From: an uncultured Chthoniobacterales bacterium
GTDB taxonomy: Bacteria > Verrucomicrobiota > Verrucomicrobiia > Chthoniobacterales > CAKUMP01
Direction: 5' to 3'
Length of the DNA: 7,055 nt
NCBI GenBank assembly: GCA_934667795.1
Contig: CAKUMP010000122.1
Coordinates: 1-7,055 of the forward strand
Position 1 is the first letter of the stretch; each line of letters opens with the position of its first letter. Below the pieces are notes generated by a model that ran no database searches, was not told where the DNA came from, and was given only the letters and a program-made list of their open reading frames with translations. Below, in pieces: positions 6,668-7,055 of the stretch. The translations under genes and the position numbers were made by a program.

Positions 6668-6709
6668 CGGTCTATTGGAACAAGTTTAAATAAACTTAAT
6701 AGGAGACCG
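6668..6709 (+). promoter_or_regulatory. Structured leader before rplK, candidate L1 autoregulation site
   Basis: CGGTCT (6668-6673) pairs with AGACCG (6704-6709), ATT (6674-6676) with AAT (6698-6700), and AAGTTT (6682-6687) with AAACTT (6692-6697) around an AAAT loop. This leaves unpaired GGAAC (6677-6681) and AGG (6701-6703), that is, two helices split by an asymmetric internal loop. No T run follows, so it is not a terminator. In E. coli, ribosomal protein L1 represses the L11-L1 mRNA through a leader structure. A similar role here is inference from position and shape. Confidence 0.45.
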
Positions 6710-6750
6710 GGGCGGAGTGGGATAAAAAAGTAATATCTGGATAGAGAGTT

Positions 6751-7055
6751 ATGGCAAAAGAAATTATAGGAACAATCAAGCTGCAGATACCAGCAGGACA
6801 GGCAAACCCAGCTCCTCCGGTAGGACCAGCACTGGGGCAAAAAGGGGTCAATATTATGGCCTTCTGTAAGGAATTTAATGCGGCTACACAAAAGCAGGCT
6901 GGAGACATCCTGCCCGTAGTCATTACGGTTTATAAAGATAAAAGCTTTACTTTTATCACCAAAAACCCACCTGCGGCGATCTTGTTGAAGAAAGCAGCAG
7001 GGATTGCAAGCGGATCCAAAGAACCTAATAAAAACAAAGTAGGTAAATTGACGAC
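6751..7055 (+). CDS. rplK: Ribosomal protein L11 (3' end outside window)
   Basis: L11 is part of the GTPase-associated centre of the 50S subunit, where it binds 23S rRNA and contacts elongation factors. The first 101 residues of a usual 140 or so are present. The N-terminal domain carries the family block ANPAPPVGPALGQKGVNIM (18-36) with the proline pair that thiostrepton contacts in known L11 proteins, then AFCKEFN. The rRNA-binding C-terminal domain begins at about 70 with KNPPAAILLKKAAGI and KEPNKNKVGKL. A weak purine-rich ribosome site (AGAGAG, 6743-6748) precedes the ATG. The gene follows nusG by 101 bases, and rplA (L1) would be expected next. No frameshift is seen before the window edge. 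Confidence 0.98.
   Translation, partial: MAKEIIGTIKLQIPAGQANPAPPVGPALGQKGVNIMAFCKEFNAATQKQAGDILPVVITVYKDKSFTFITKNPPAAILLKKAAGIASGSKEPNKNKVGKLT

Overview
The window is a 7 kb piece of a bacterial chromosome. Its right half is the start of the conserved translation/transcription cluster: tRNA-Thr, tuf (EF-Tu), tRNA-Trp, secE, nusG and the beginning of rplK (L11). Its left half holds less conserved genes. The phylum cannot be fixed from this sequence alone. The tRNA-Thr/tuf/tRNA-Trp/secE/nusG/rplK order occurs in several phyla. The GDH variant of the YmdB metal motif and the amidase core (DPGHIGG followed by KMEERWF) remind me of the Planctomycetes-Verrucomicrobia-Chlamydiae group, perhaps Verrucomicrobiota or Lentisphaerota. 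That is memory-based and weak.

Layout. Positions 3-158 hold the last 51 codons of an unrecognised plus-strand gene. It overlaps by ATGA the start of a 494-residue polytopic membrane protein (155-1639) that looks like a GT-C type glycosyltransferase. A short convergent gap follows, with what may be the remnant of a DUF2442-like gene (1658-1804). A secreted zinc N-acetylmuramoyl-L-alanine amidase (1790-3094) lies on the minus strand. It is divergent from a ymdB-type metallophosphoesterase (3165-3992, plus strand). The 194-base gap after ymdB carries a good sigma-70-like promoter with an A/T-rich upstream region (about 3959-4027) and a small terminator-like hairpin just before tRNA-Thr(GGT) at 4187. 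Then come tuf (4338-5522), a 91-base nested inverted repeat (5522-5612), tRNA-Trp(CCA) at 5627-5699, secE (5761-5979), nusG (6086-6649), a structured leader (6668-6709) and rplK, which is cut by the window edge.

How the genes work together. The right half supplies elongation factor Tu, two tRNAs, the SecE translocon subunit, the NusG elongation factor and ribosomal protein L11. They lie on one strand and probably form one or a few linked transcripts, with internal RNA structures that could set the relative output of each part. The left half contains envelope functions: a membrane glycosyltransferase-like protein and a peptidoglycan hydrolase. I see no CRISPR array, transposase, phage gene or obvious new multi-gene system. 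The most unusual signals are RNA or DNA structures between the housekeeping genes, above all the inverted repeat after tuf.
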